Position numbers and translations under genes: made by a program. Shown here piece by piece: positions 8,716-17,970 of a DNA stretch of 64,000 nucleotides. Source of the stretch: an uncultured Flavobacteriales bacterium (lineage in GTDB: Bacteria; Bacteroidota; Bacteroidia; Flavobacteriales_E; Vicingaceae); the NCBI GenBank assembly GCA_937901255.1, contig CALCHN010000065.1:33810-97809 (forward strand), written 5' to 3'. Within the stretch, counting starts at the first letter, position 1; the number at the start of each line of letters is the position of its first letter. Under the pieces are notes generated by a model that was given only the letters and a program-made list of their open reading frames with translations, did no database searches and had not been told where the DNA came from.

Positions 8716-9785
8716 AACTTGAGAATCAAAATATATTAATTGTTTCTAATGAACCTTGGGGAGATATTTGGTACTCTAAGCATAACTGGGCTTATGAGTT
8801 ATCAAAAAAAAACAAATTGTTTTTTATAAACCCACCAATTAAATGGAAACTTAGTAATTTATGGCATTTTAAAATTTGTTTAGACGATTATAATGAATCA
8901 CTAAAAGTATTAGGCTATCAGAACATATTACCCTTAACACGTTTTAGTTTAATTTATAAACTGAACAACTTTATTGTCTCAAAAAAGATTAAAAAATGGC
9001 TGCTAAATAACAATTATAAAAAGTACATTTTTTGGACTTTCGATCCTTATCGATTTTCTAATCCTCAATTGTTTTCTCCTTTACTTTCTATTTATTTTAG
9101 AGTAGATAAATACAGAATACAAAAAGAAAAAAAACTTTTAAAAAACATTGATAAACTAGTTGTTACATCAAAAGAATTGTTAAAGGATATAACATTTAAT
9201 GGTAGTGTGTTAGAATTGTCTCATGGTATTTCATCAGAAGAATTTGTGCCAACTGATACAGTAACTTATGAGAAAGATTATTTTTTATATGTAGGAAATA
9301 TCGATCATCGGTTAAACATAGAGTTAATTGATAGAATACTTCAAGAGTTTCCAAATGAACGATTTGTATTTATTGGAAAAATGTATAATTTGTTCAGCAA
9401 ACTATCTCAAGATATTTTCTATAAGAACAAATACAATAACCTAATAGTTCATGGAGTAGAGCATTTTAAAAATTTAAAAAATTATATATACTATTCAAAA
9501 GCTTGTTTAGTGCCAATGGATTTAAAAATTCATGGAAATGCAGTACATCACCATAAAACATTACAATATTTAGCTTTAGGAAAACCTGTTATTTCTCCAA
9601 TTTTTAATGATGTTATTAATAAAGAAGAATACATTATAGCTTATAAAAATGATGACGAGGCAATTGAGAAAATAAAACAATTGACTTATATAGAAACGAA
9701 TGAAAAAGTAGCCCAACGAATTCAATTTGCACAACAATTTACTTACGAAAAATTGATTGAAAAAGTAGAGCAATTTTTAAGATGA
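8712..9785 (+). CDS. glycosyltransferase (first of a tandem paralogous pair)
   Basis: A 357-residue GT-B-like protein. It starts MKLENQNILIVSNEPWGDIW, nearly the same as the next gene (MKLENQHILIVSNEEWGDVW), and both carry a central SHGISSEEF or PHGISSDEY segment and a VGNI segment at the start of the second domain. TLQYLALGKPVISP is the donor-binding LGKPVI motif of group 1 transferases. The DNA of the first ~90 bases is also very similar between the two, so the pair arose by tandem duplication and later diverged. Both are more AT-rich than the GT4 gene that follows. Overlaps of 4 bases on both sides suggest coupling. Confidence 0.75.
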   Translation: MKLENQNILIVSNEPWGDIWYSKHNWAYELSKKNKLFFINPPIKWKLSNLWHFKICLDDYNESLKVLGYQNILPLTRFSLIYKLNNFIVSKKIKKWLLNNNYKKYIFWTFDPYRFSNPQLFSPLLSIYFRVDKYRIQKEKKLLKNIDKLVVTSKELLKDITFNGSVLELSHGISSEEFVPTDTVTYEKDYFLYVGNIDHRLNIELIDRILQEFPNERFVFIGKMYNLFSKLSQDIFYKNKYNNLIVHGVEHFKNLKNYIYYSKACLVPMDLKIHGNAVHHHKTLQYLALGKPVISPIFNDVINKEEYIIAYKNDDEAIEKIKQLTYIETNEKVAQRIQFAQQFTYEKLIEKVEQFLR

Positions 9786-10870
9786 AGTTAGAAAATCAAC
9801 ATATATTAATTGTTTCCAATGAAGAATGGGGAGATGTTTGGTTTTCTAAACAACATTATGCGTATGAGTTGTCAAGGCTAGGATATCAAGTGTTTTTTGT
9901 TAATCCTACTAGCAAATGGAATTGGCTTAATATATTTTCATTTCAGGTTAATTATACAACAATAGGTTATGAAAATATTACTATTGTAGATTATAAAAAT
10001 AACTTCCCTCAAACTATATTTAAAAAGTTATTCACTAAAATAAATGATTTTTTAAATTATATTAAATTGAATAAAAACATTACGCTGAATAATTCTAATC
10101 TTATTTGGTGGCAATTTGATCCTTTTAGATTTATAAATAAACCCATTAATAGCTTGAGTAAAAGAATATATCATGTTGTTGATTCTTATAATTCTTTTTG
10201 GCAAGATAAAATAATAGCTCAAAAATCAGATTTAATAGTCTGTACAAATACTTCATATATAAATAGGTATAAAGAATATAATAAAAAAACAATATATATT
10301 CCTCATGGAATTTCATCAGATGAATATTTAGTTGACGAAAAAAAAATTATTGCCATAGAAAAAGAATTTGGTAATTATGCTGTTTTAGTAGGTAATATAG
10401 AAAATGACATTAATATAAATCTAATTAAAAATATTTTAGACAATAAAATTAATTTGGTTGTTATAGGTTTTGAATATATTAAAAATACTGAATGGGAAGA
10501 GTTAAAAATCTATCCTAACTTGTTTTATTTAGGAGTAATTAATGCTAAAGAAGTTAATAATTACATAGCAGCTTCAAAAGTAGGGTTAGTAACATATTAT
10601 TTTGATAAAGAAATTACAATTAATAGTAGGACTCCATTAAAAATAATTAATTATTTGGCTCAAAATAAACCTGTAATATCTTCAATTCAAACTCCTTTAA
10701 GTGTTCTTGAGAATCAAGCTATCTTTTATGCTTTTAATAATAAAGACTATATTAGTTGCATTAAAGATGCTTTTGAAGAAAAGTTAGATATAAATCAAGA
10801 AATTATAAATAATTATCTAACATCTATCACGTATCCTAAGTTAATAAAAAACATTTTAAACAATATATAA
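9782..10870 (+). CDS. glycosyltransferase (second of a tandem paralogous pair)
   Basis: A 362-residue paralogue of the preceding gene (same N-terminal SNEEWGDVWFSKQHYAYELS block). Shared landmarks are WWQFDPFRF near residue 112 (WTFDPYRF in the paralogue), IPHGISSDEYLVD, YAVLVGNIEND at the start of domain two and PLKIINYLAQNKPVIS in the donor site. The middle regions differ, so acceptor or donor may have changed after duplication. The gene is very AT-rich with long runs of Asn, Ile and Lys. The start ATG overlaps the previous stop (ATGA); the next ATG follows 3 bases after this stop. Confidence 0.75.
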   Translation: MKLENQHILIVSNEEWGDVWFSKQHYAYELSRLGYQVFFVNPTSKWNWLNIFSFQVNYTTIGYENITIVDYKNNFPQTIFKKLFTKINDFLNYIKLNKNITLNNSNLIWWQFDPFRFINKPINSLSKRIYHVVDSYNSFWQDKIIAQKSDLIVCTNTSYINRYKEYNKKTIYIPHGISSDEYLVDEKKIIAIEKEFGNYAVLVGNIENDININLIKNILDNKINLVVIGFEYIKNTEWEELKIYPNLFYLGVINAKEVNNYIAASKVGLVTYYFDKEITINSRTPLKIINYLAQNKPVISSIQTPLSVLENQAIFYAFNNKDYISCIKDAFEEKLDINQEIINNYLTSITYPKLIKNILNNI

Positions 10871-10873
10871 TAA

Positions 10874-11983
10874 ATGCATATCATTTTTGTCATATCTAAT
10901 GAATCGAGTGTTCCATATTTTAAATGGTTTGCAGAAAAAGCAGCACAACAAAAAGAACATAAATTTTCTTTTGTAACGCTTTATACCGAAAAACCAAAAA
11001 TGATTGAAGATGTGGGTAAATACGGTTGGGATTGTTATTGGTATAAATTCGATCATCATAAAAGAAAAAGAGGAATGATTCGTGCCTTTTTTCAATTGTA
11101 CAGCTTGTTTAAAAAACTAAAGCCCGATGTGGTACATACCCATTTATTTGATGATTCTTTTCCGGGGTTAATGGCAGCTCGTTTGGCAGGAGTTAAAAAA
11201 AGAGTGGTAACTAAACAAGATACTACTTTCCATTATTTTTATGCTCCAAAATGGGTTTTTGCAGATAAAATAAACAATAAAAACGCTACTCATTTGGTGC
11301 CTGTTTCTAAAGAAGCAGAAAAATTTATTATTGAGAAAGAAAATGCGCCAGTAGAAAAAATCACTATGATTCATCACGGAATTCCACCTGAGATTTTTAC
11401 GCAACAGTCTGAAGCGTATAAAAAAGAAATCATAGAAAAGTATCAATTAGCAGGCAAAAAAATTATTGGAACAGTAGCTCGTTTAATTGAATGGAAAGGT
11501 TATCGCTACATAGTAGAAGCAATTCCCGAAGTTATAAAAAAGCATCCTAACACAGTTTTTTTATTTGTTGGTCAGGGCGATCAAAAAGAGGAACTACAGC
11601 AATTAGCTAAAAAACTAAACATACTTGAATACATTGTATTTACAGGTTGGGTAGATAGGGAATATATTCCTTCTTTATATGCATTATTGGATGTTTATGC
11701 ACATGCTGCTAATTACGAACCTTTTGGTTTTGTAATACCAGAGGCTATGATGAATTCGGCTCCTGTAGTTTCTACACCTACTGGTTCTGCTTTAGATGCT
11801 ATTCAACATAAACAAAATGGATATTTAATTAACTATAAAGATGCAGCTTCTATGGCTGAAGGCATTAATTATACATTAGGGCATGGTGCTGATTTTAAGG
11901 AAAAAGGACAAAAAACTGCTCTAGAAATGTATAACTTTGAGCGAATGTGGAACTCATATATTAACTTATACATAAAAGCATAA
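10874..11983 (+). CDS. glycosyltransferase family 4
   Basis: A 369-residue classic GT4 retaining transferase. The N-terminal domain has DVVHTHLFDDSFPGLMAARL (a His-rich first-domain loop), then LVPVSKEAEKFI, IHHGIPPEIF, and domain two begins with IIGTVARLIEWKGYRYIVEA, followed by FLFVGQGDQKEEL. The donor motif is EPFGFVIPEAMM (EX7E type) and then VVSTPTGSALDAI. All expected catalytic landmarks are present. Base composition is less AT-rich than in the two genes before it, which hints at a different origin of the modules of this operon. Substrate unknown. Confidence 0.92.
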   Translation: MHIIFVISNESSVPYFKWFAEKAAQQKEHKFSFVTLYTEKPKMIEDVGKYGWDCYWYKFDHHKRKRGMIRAFFQLYSLFKKLKPDVVHTHLFDDSFPGLMAARLAGVKKRVVTKQDTTFHYFYAPKWVFADKINNKNATHLVPVSKEAEKFIIEKENAPVEKITMIHHGIPPEIFTQQSEAYKKEIIEKYQLAGKKIIGTVARLIEWKGYRYIVEAIPEVIKKHPNTVFLFVGQGDQKEELQQLAKKLNILEYIVFTGWVDREYIPSLYALLDVYAHAANYEPFGFVIPEAMMNSAPVVSTPTGSALDAIQHKQNGYLINYKDAASMAEGINYTLGHGADFKEKGQKTALEMYNFERMWNSYINLYIKA

Positions 11984-11990
11984 TTATACA

Positions 11991-12713
11991 ATGGGATTAC
12001 ATTTGAAAAGAGAAAAAGAACGCGTTTTTTTATTGAGTTTCCTTTATAGACTTTCAAAAGTATTAGTTATACTAAAACCTAAAACAAGGTTTAATTTATA
12101 TCTTACCTTAGAGTGGGTTTTTGACAGACTGGCTCACGAAGAATCTTTTAATTACTTTTCTTATGAAAACCATCCATTGCGTTACCACACCATTAATTTT
12201 ATAAAAACCCAAGTTGCACCAACAGACAAAGTGCTTGATTTAAGTAGTGGATATGGTGATATGAGCAATAAATTGGCTGATTTTTCTAAAAAAGTGGTAG
12301 GTGTTGATTATGTAAAAGGAGATGTTGAAATAGCAAAATCTAAACATAACCAACCTAACCTAGAGTTTATATACGGAGATGCTTTTAATTACCTTGAATC
12401 ATGTAATGAAAAATTTGATGTAATCATATTATCACATATTTTAGAACACATAGATGAGCCATTAGACTTTCTAAAAAAGTGTGTGCCACATGCTAAAAAA
12501 ATATTTATAGAATTACCCGATTATGATAAAACGTATTTGAATCATTATAGAACACAGTTAAAGAATAAAATACAATATACAGATGCCGATCATGTTTGGG
12601 AATTTGATAGAGAGGAATTATTGGAGTTAATAAAAGATGCAGACTTAAAAGTAATAGAAACGGATTTTAGGTTTGGAGTAATGAAAGTTTGGTGTGAAAC
12701 ATATGATAAATAA
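11991..12713 (+). CDS. class I SAM-dependent methyltransferase
   Basis: A 240-residue methyltransferase. Motif I is KVLDLSSGYGDMSNKL, followed by VVGVDYVKGDVEIAKSK (acidic ribose-binding strand) and DVIILSHILEHIDEPLDFL, a typical post-motif with the HILEHI pattern of Methyltransf_11/23 proteins. The N-terminal ~75 residues are a helical cap. In this locus it probably methylates a sugar or a glycan end. It overlaps the next gene by one base (TAATG). The true target cannot be read. Confidence 0.8.
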   Translation: MGLHLKREKERVFLLSFLYRLSKVLVILKPKTRFNLYLTLEWVFDRLAHEESFNYFSYENHPLRYHTINFIKTQVAPTDKVLDLSSGYGDMSNKLADFSKKVVGVDYVKGDVEIAKSKHNQPNLEFIYGDAFNYLESCNEKFDVIILSHILEHIDEPLDFLKKCVPHAKKIFIELPDYDKTYLNHYRTQLKNKIQYTDADHVWEFDREELLELIKDADLKVIETDFRFGVMKVWCETYDK

Positions 12714-13591
12714 TGAAGCAAGTAGTAAAGACAATTTATAATTCAATTCCATTTAAGAAACAAATTTTTTCATTGATAAAATGGATGGATTTACCCGAAA
12801 AGATGTATAAGCACTTTCACTTTAAAGGTATTTTTACTGTTAAGGTAGATGCCAATCATCAATTTAAAATGTACCATTTAGGAGCATCAGAAGAAAATGA
12901 GTTGTTTTGGGGAGGAATTGATAATGGCTGGGAAAAAACATCACTAAAATTATGGAGAAAACTATGTGTAGATACTAATGTGGTAATGGATATTGGAGCA
13001 AATACTGGATTGTATTCATTAGTTACAAAAGCATTAAATCCCACAGCTAAGGTGTACACTTTTGAGCCGCTTCCAAAAGTGTTGGAATATTTGAATTATA
13101 ATGTTGAAATAAATAAATACGATATTACAGTTGTTCCAAAAGCTGCTTCTAATTTTAATGGAACTGCAAAAGTATTCTTAATGGAAGGTCATGATTTTTG
13201 TACTTCTGTTACAGTAAATAAATCACTTTTATCTGAAACAACTCCACAAAAAGAATTAGAAATAGAATGTATTGCCTTAGTTGACTTTATAGATAAAAAC
13301 AATATAGAACGAATTGATTTGATGAAAATTGATGTGGAAACACACGAGCCTGAGGTCTTAGAGGGTATGGGAGAATATTTCGATAAATTTAAACCAGATT
13401 TTTTAATAGAAATTTGGGATGAAACCTGTGCCATTAAGCTCAATACATTTTTTAAAGATAAAGGATATCTCTATTTTGATATAGATGATAAAAATGATGT
13501 AGTTACTCAGAAAGAAGAAATTACTGTTTCTTCTTTTTGGAATTATTTAATTTGCAAACCCGAAACAGCAAAAAAAATAGGTTTAGTCTGA
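12713..13591 (+). CDS. FkbM family methyltransferase
   Basis: A 292-residue SAM-dependent methyltransferase of the FkbM type, which O-methylates sugars in polysaccharides and antibiotics. Motif I is VVMDIGANTGLYSLV, then VYTFEPLPKVLEYLNYNVE with the ribose-binding Glu, and later IDLMKIDVETHEPEVLEGM, the family signature (KIDVEGxExxVLxG; here His replaces the usual Gly). Placed in the flippase operon between another methyltransferase and a GT2 gene, so a glycan methylation role is likely. Its TGA overlaps the probable CTG start of the next gene. Confidence 0.85.
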   Translation: MKQVVKTIYNSIPFKKQIFSLIKWMDLPEKMYKHFHFKGIFTVKVDANHQFKMYHLGASEENELFWGGIDNGWEKTSLKLWRKLCVDTNVVMDIGANTGLYSLVTKALNPTAKVYTFEPLPKVLEYLNYNVEINKYDITVVPKAASNFNGTAKVFLMEGHDFCTSVTVNKSLLSETTPQKELEIECIALVDFIDKNNIERIDLMKIDVETHEPEVLEGMGEYFDKFKPDFLIEIWDETCAIKLNTFFKDKGYLYFDIDDKNDVVTQKEEITVSSFWNYLICKPETAKKIGLV

Positions 13592-14466
13592 AAACATTAG
13601 TTTCCATCATCATCCCTTGCTACAATGCAGAAAAATACATTGCAGAAACCATCCAATCGGTGATTAATCAAACTTATTCTAATTGGGAACTCATTATTGT
13701 TAATGATGGTTCAACAGATAATTCTGTTACAATAGTAAATCAGTTATTAGAAAATGATACTAGACTTCAATTAATCAACAAACCCAATTCGGGAGTGTCT
13801 GATACACGTAACAAAGGATTAGAAGTAGCAAGCGGTGAGTTGGTTACTTTTATAGATGCAGATGATGTTTGGCACATCACTAATTTAGAAAAAAAGGTAA
13901 ATTTTCTTGCATCAACAGATTACGATGTAGTATATTCCTATTGTCAAATGATTGATGAACAATCTAAACCAATAGATAGAATTTTAAAAGGAGAAAATAA
14001 TTTAAAAATAGCAGATTTTTTGAGTCTAAAAGCTAACTATAATACAGCACCGTCAGGAATAGTATTTAAAAAAGAAGTTTTACCTAAAATAGGTGGCTTT
14101 GATGTTAATTTATCTAATAATGCTGACCAGGATATATTAATTCAATCATTAGCAAATGGGTTTAAAATTGGTGTTATTCTTGAAGTTTTATGGAATTACA
14201 GAGTGCATGCTACCAATATGTCAAAAAACGTAGATTTACTCGAAAAAGACAGTATTTATTTATTCAAAAAATGTGAAAAACAACAACTTTTTCATTCCTA
14301 TTGGTTTAAGCAACAATGTTTTTCTAATTTATACCTTATTTTAGCCGGTAGTTGGTGGAAAAACGGTAACAACAAGCTTCGAGGCTTGTATTTTTTATTT
14401 TTGGCAGTTGTAAGCTATCCTGCATCAATTGTATTAATTTTTAAGAAAATAGTTAATGAAAAATAG
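13588..14466 (+). CDS. glycosyltransferase family 2 (probable CTG start)
   Basis: A GT-A inverting transferase. The family N-terminus is LVSIIIPCYNAEKYIAETI, followed by SNWELIIVNDGSTDNS (first Asp), LINKPNSGVSDTRNKGL, and the metal-binding FIDADDVW (DxD). Two C-terminal hydrophobic stretches may be membrane-associated. There is no ATG near this N-terminus. The frame is open upstream to TTG codons at 13537 and 13552. CTG at 13588 would give MKTLVSIIIP, the ideal length, and forms a 4-base CTGA overlap with the previous stop, exactly parallel to the ATGA overlaps at 7603, 8712 and 9782. The CTG is therefore preferred; length then is 292 residues. Confidence 0.8.
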   Translation: MKTLVSIIIPCYNAEKYIAETIQSVINQTYSNWELIIVNDGSTDNSVTIVNQLLENDTRLQLINKPNSGVSDTRNKGLEVASGELVTFIDADDVWHITNLEKKVNFLASTDYDVVYSYCQMIDEQSKPIDRILKGENNLKIADFLSLKANYNTAPSGIVFKKEVLPKIGGFDVNLSNNADQDILIQSLANGFKIGVILEVLWNYRVHATNMSKNVDLLEKDSIYLFKKCEKQQLFHSYWFKQQCFSNLYLILAGSWWKNGNNKLRGLYFLFLAVVSYPASIVLIFKKIVNEK

Positions 14467-15649
14467 AAAAAACATACTAGTTATTACATCTTGGAGTTAT
14501 AATGATGCGCTGATTCAAACTTATACTTTGCCTTATTTAAATATTATTACGAATCATCTACCCAATGAGGCTAGGATTTTTCTTACAACGCTTGAAAAAA
14601 ATAATCAACCCATAAACAATAATCACCCTAAGATTAAGAATATACTTATTGATTATCATCCACTAAGTTTAAAGGGGTTAATGATGTGGATGGGACTTAT
14701 TTTTAAGTTATTAAAAACCATTAGAAAAGAAAAAATTGACGTGATACATTGTTGGTGTACACCTGCCGGTATGATTGGATATATTTTGTCTTTACTTACA
14801 GGAAGACCGCTTATAATTGATAGTTATGAGCCACATGCAGAAACTATGGTAGAAAATGGGGTGTGGAAAAAAAATGGGTTGGTTTATCGCTTACTTTTTT
14901 TCTTTGAAAAGAGGTTGACTAAAAGAGCCAAGTATTTAATTGCTACAACAGAGGGGATGAAAAGCTATGCGAAAGAAAAGTATCATTTTTATGGCAATAA
15001 TATTTATGTTAAGCCGGCTTGTGTTAATCTAAATCTGTTTTCTGAAGCGAATCTAAAAAATAACATATTGGTGGAAGAATTAAAACTTCAGGATAAAATT
15101 GTTGGTGTGTATGCAGGGAAATTTGGAGGCATTTATTTAGAAGAAGATATATTTGATTTTTTTAAAGTTGCTGAAAATTATTGGGGAGATAAATTTAGAG
15201 CGTTAATATTATCTGCTCACACTAAACTAGAAATTGAAAATTATGCTTCTAAAAGCGAGGTTAATCCCAACACCATTGTACATCGATTTGTAGCTCATCA
15301 TGAAATTCCGAATTATATGGGGTTGGGAGATTTTGGTATTACACCTGTTAAACCAATTCCTACAAAACGTTATTGTACACCAATTAAAGATGGAGAGTAT
15401 TGGGCATTAGGTCTTCCTGTTGTAATTACAAAAGATATCTCTGATGATTCCGACATTATTAAAAACAATAAAATTGGTAGTGTGATAGAAGAACTTAATA
15501 ACAAAGCTTATTTAAAAGCTATTAAAGAAATTGATGAATTGTTAAGCAATAATTCAAGAGAGGAATTGTATCAAAAAATTAGACCTATTGCCGAGAAGTA
15601 CCGCAATTTTAAAATAGCAGAGAAAATCTATAAAGAGATTTATAATTAA
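14456..15649 (+). CDS. glycosyltransferase family 4
   Basis: A 397-residue group 1 transferase. Landmarks are DVIHCWCTPAGMIGYIL in domain one, PLIIDSYEPHAETM, YLIATTEGMKSYAKEK, domain two starting with IVGVYAGKFGGIYLEE, and the donor segment DGEYWALGLPVVITKD. The C-terminal end is helical. It is the last gene of the plus-strand glycan operon, starts inside the end of the GT2 gene (11-base overlap), and is convergent with a methyltransferase gene whose end overlaps it by 4 bases. Specific linkage unknown. Confidence 0.85.
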   Translation: MKNRKNILVITSWSYNDALIQTYTLPYLNIITNHLPNEARIFLTTLEKNNQPINNNHPKIKNILIDYHPLSLKGLMMWMGLIFKLLKTIRKEKIDVIHCWCTPAGMIGYILSLLTGRPLIIDSYEPHAETMVENGVWKKNGLVYRLLFFFEKRLTKRAKYLIATTEGMKSYAKEKYHFYGNNIYVKPACVNLNLFSEANLKNNILVEELKLQDKIVGVYAGKFGGIYLEEDIFDFFKVAENYWGDKFRALILSAHTKLEIENYASKSEVNPNTIVHRFVAHHEIPNYMGLGDFGITPVKPIPTKRYCTPIKDGEYWALGLPVVITKDISDDSDIIKNNKIGSVIEELNNKAYLKAIKEIDELLSNNSREELYQKIRPIAEKYRNFKIAEKIYKEIYN

Positions 15650-16512
15650 ACTTTTACATACCAAACCTTTAAAGAATTGCCAATTCCGAATAAATTGAGT
15701 AACCCATTTATAAAAGATTTGATATGGCGTTTATATCCGGTTTCTAATTGTTCACGTAGGGCTTCATCCGAAGCAACATTTTCGGTGGTTTCTTTCTTTT
15801 TACGTTTCAAACTTTTTTTTATTTGAGCAATGCTTATTCCGGTGGTGGTAATTTTTAGTTTTTTAAAGCCACTTTGGGTTAAAAGTAGATGGATTGTCTT
15901 TGGGGTATAATAACAAAGGTGCTCAGGATATTCGATGATGTTGTAATCACCTTTTAACAAAAAACGTTCAATGGCATTAAAGTTAGGAGTAGTGATATAT
16001 ACCAAACCTCCTTTTCTGAGTAAGCGGTGAAATTGTTGCATTTCTTCCACCGGATTATTAATGTGCTCTATCACTTCACTTGAAATAATTACGTCAAATA
16101 ATTCATCTTCAAACGATTCATTAGTCAACTTTCCTTTTAACGTGTTGATTCCTTTATCTTTTAAATAGTTTAATTGTTTATCCGTAAACTCTGTTCCGTA
16201 AACCTCCCAACCTCTTTTTTTAGCTTCAATTAAAAACAATCCCGGTCCGCAACCCACATCTAACATTTTATTGGTCTTTCTGAATTTTTCAAATTCATCT
16301 AAAACTTCATTAATTCTAATGGTAGTAATTGCTGAATCAGCACCGTAACCTATGGGATAATTGTTGTAATGATTAAGAATTTCCTCTTCTGTGGGAATTT
16401 TAGAGCAAAATACAAAGCCACTCGACTTGCTTTTTACTAGGTAATTTTTTTCATACCCTTTTAGTGGATATAAATCTTCAGCTTGGGTGATGAGGCATTT
16501 TGTATGTAGCAA
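15646..16512 (-). CDS. class I SAM-dependent methyltransferase with degenerate N-terminal zinc ribbon
   Basis: A 288-residue methyltransferase. Motif I is KMLDVGCGPGLFLIEA, then VYGTEFTDKQ, then DVIISSEVIEHINNPVEEM and a LRKGGLVYITTPN strand, as in Methyltransf_23 proteins of glycan loci. Relatives start with two CxxC pairs in a small zinc ribbon ending in CGFVFC. Here the corresponding bases encode CLITQ and VKSKSSGFVFC, so three of four zinc cysteines appear lost. No in-frame ATG fits; the frame begins with TTG at 16512. The gene is alone on the minus strand at the end of the glycan operon. Confidence 0.78.
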   Translation of the reverse strand: MLHTKCLITQAEDLYPLKGYEKNYLVKSKSSGFVFCSKIPTEEEILNHYNNYPIGYGADSAITTIRINEVLDEFEKFRKTNKMLDVGCGPGLFLIEAKKRGWEVYGTEFTDKQLNYLKDKGINTLKGKLTNESFEDELFDVIISSEVIEHINNPVEEMQQFHRLLRKGGLVYITTPNFNAIERFLLKGDYNIIEYPEHLCYYTPKTIHLLLTQSGFKKLKITTTGISIAQIKKSLKRKKKETTENVASDEALREQLETGYKRHIKSFINGLLNLFGIGNSLKVWYVKV

Positions 16513-16690
16513 AGCGTTTTTTAATTAGAATGTAAACTGTTACAAAAATAAGTAATACCAAAAAACTTTTCATCATTGCTAAATAAAATAGCCAAATTCT
16601 TGTTTTATGCAAATTTTACAATTGCGTTATGTTGTTAGAATATGTTACTTTTACAAAGTATAAAAACACTATTAAATTCATGTTTCAACT

Positions 16691-16754
16691 CAACAAAGCT
16701 AAATCGGCTTTGTGCGTTGGAAAATCTCCCCTTTTGGGGGAGTTAGAGGGGGCA
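16691..16754. repeat. dispersed hairpin repeat, family D (inverted copy)
   Basis: This element occupies the middle of the 338-base gap between the methyltransferase (16512) and galE (16851). It has one hairpin ACAAAGC/GCTTTGT (16693-16699 with 16707-16713), then GCGTTGGAAAA, then a GC-rich hairpin CTCCCC-TTTT-GGGGAG (16726-16742). Its reverse complement shares the string TTTCCAACGCACAAAGCC region with the copy at 47426 and more distantly with 43102. The rest of the gap is AT-rich; a weak -7-like TACTTTTA lies near 16643-16650, and nothing else was recognised. Confidence 0.7.
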
Positions 16755-16850
16755 AACAAATGAAACGATCAAGAGTTAAAATTCCTCATACAAGGAAATG
16801 ATGAATGGGAGTTCCATCTGACCGATCTAAGAAAATAAAAATATAAACAG

Positions 16851-17873
16851 ATGAAAATACTCATTACAGGCGGAGCAGGTTATATCGGTTCGCATACCAT
16901 TATAGAGCTATTAGAAAATACCGATTGGGAAGTAATTTCGGTAGATAATTATTCAAACTCTTCTGAAGCTACTTATAATAGAATAAAAGAAATTACCGGC
17001 AAGCAGTTTCAATACTACAATGTGGATTTAAAAGATGTTGAAGCCACCAAAAAAGTATTTGAATCACATCCTAATATTTCAGGAATTATTCATTTTGCTG
17101 CTTTTAAGGCTGTGCCTGAATCGGTGGCTAAACCGCTAGATTATTACGATAACAATATCAATTCATTAATTAATATTTTATCTTGTCAAAATGAATTTAA
17201 TGTTCCGAACTTAATTTTTTCATCTTCATGTTCGGTTTATGGTAATACAACTGAGCTTCCTGTAACCGAGGAAACACCTATGCAAAAAGCCGAATCGCCT
17301 TATGCATATACCAAACAAGTGGGCGAAAAAATAGTAGATGATTTTATTTTCGCCAATCAAAATTTTAAAGCCATTTCGTTAAGGTATTTTAATCCTGTAG
17401 GAGCTCACAAAAGTGGATTAAACGGAGAGTTACCGCTTTCCACTCCAAATAATTTGGTGCCTTATATTACTCAAACTGCTATTGGTAAATTAGAACAATT
17501 AACCATTTTTGGTGGAGATTACCCTACTGCTGACGGGACTTGCATTAGAGATTATATCCATGTAAGTGATATTGCAAATGCTCATGTGCTGGCATTACAA
17601 AAACTAATTGAGAATAAACATTTTCAGAATCATAACATTATTAATTTAGGAACAGGAAAAGGAGTGAGTGTACTAGAAGCAGTAAAAGCGTTTGAAAAAG
17701 TTAGTGGCAGAAAATTAAATTATGTTATAGGAGAAAGAAGAGAAGGAGATGTTCAGGCTATTTATGCTAACAACCAAAAAGCTCAACAATTATTAGGTTG
17801 GGAACCCATTTATGATATTGATGAAATGATGCTTTCCGCTTGGAAATGGGAGCAATATTTGGGTTCTAAATAA
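16851..17873 (+). CDS. galE: UDP-glucose 4-epimerase
   Basis: A 340-residue extended SDR that interconverts UDP-glucose and UDP-galactose with bound NAD, supplying UDP-galactose for glycan synthesis. It starts MKILITGGAGYIGSHTIIEL (Rossmann TGGAGYIG), has IIHFAAFKAVPESV, the catalytic serine in FSSSCSVYG, YAYTK as the Tyr-x3-Lys, SLRYFNPVGAH, and GTCIRDYIHVSDIANAH, all specific to GalE. Length matches the family. It stands just outside the glycan locus and has its own upstream gap with a family D repeat. Start ATG is the obvious one. Confidence 0.95.
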   Translation: MKILITGGAGYIGSHTIIELLENTDWEVISVDNYSNSSEATYNRIKEITGKQFQYYNVDLKDVEATKKVFESHPNISGIIHFAAFKAVPESVAKPLDYYDNNINSLINILSCQNEFNVPNLIFSSSCSVYGNTTELPVTEETPMQKAESPYAYTKQVGEKIVDDFIFANQNFKAISLRYFNPVGAHKSGLNGELPLSTPNNLVPYITQTAIGKLEQLTIFGGDYPTADGTCIRDYIHVSDIANAHVLALQKLIENKHFQNHNIINLGTGKGVSVLEAVKAFEKVSGRKLNYVIGERREGDVQAIYANNQKAQQLLGWEPIYDIDEMMLSAWKWEQYLGSK

Positions 17874-17924
17874 AAAATTTCATAAAGAAACTTAATTCTA
17901 AAATATTCCTGACTTACAAACTAA

Positions 17925-17952
17925 TTTGTAAAGCTTCTAAATAGTAACTTTG
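17925..17952 (+). promoter_or_regulatory. promoter of korAB (TTTG ... TAACTTTG)
   Basis: A perfect -7 box TAACTTTG at 17945-17952, with a TTTG at 17925-17928 separated by 16 bases, slightly shorter than usual for Bacteroidota. The -7 box lies 18 bases before the korA ATG at 17971, giving a very short leader. The same bases rule out the TTG at 17950 as the start of korA. Confidence 0.55.
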
Positions 17953-17970
17953 CAATGTAAAAATGTTATT

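Noticed and set aside
17950..17970. TTG start for korA
   Set aside because: It lies in the -7 promoter box; the ATG at 17971 is supported by the promoter position and by the family length.
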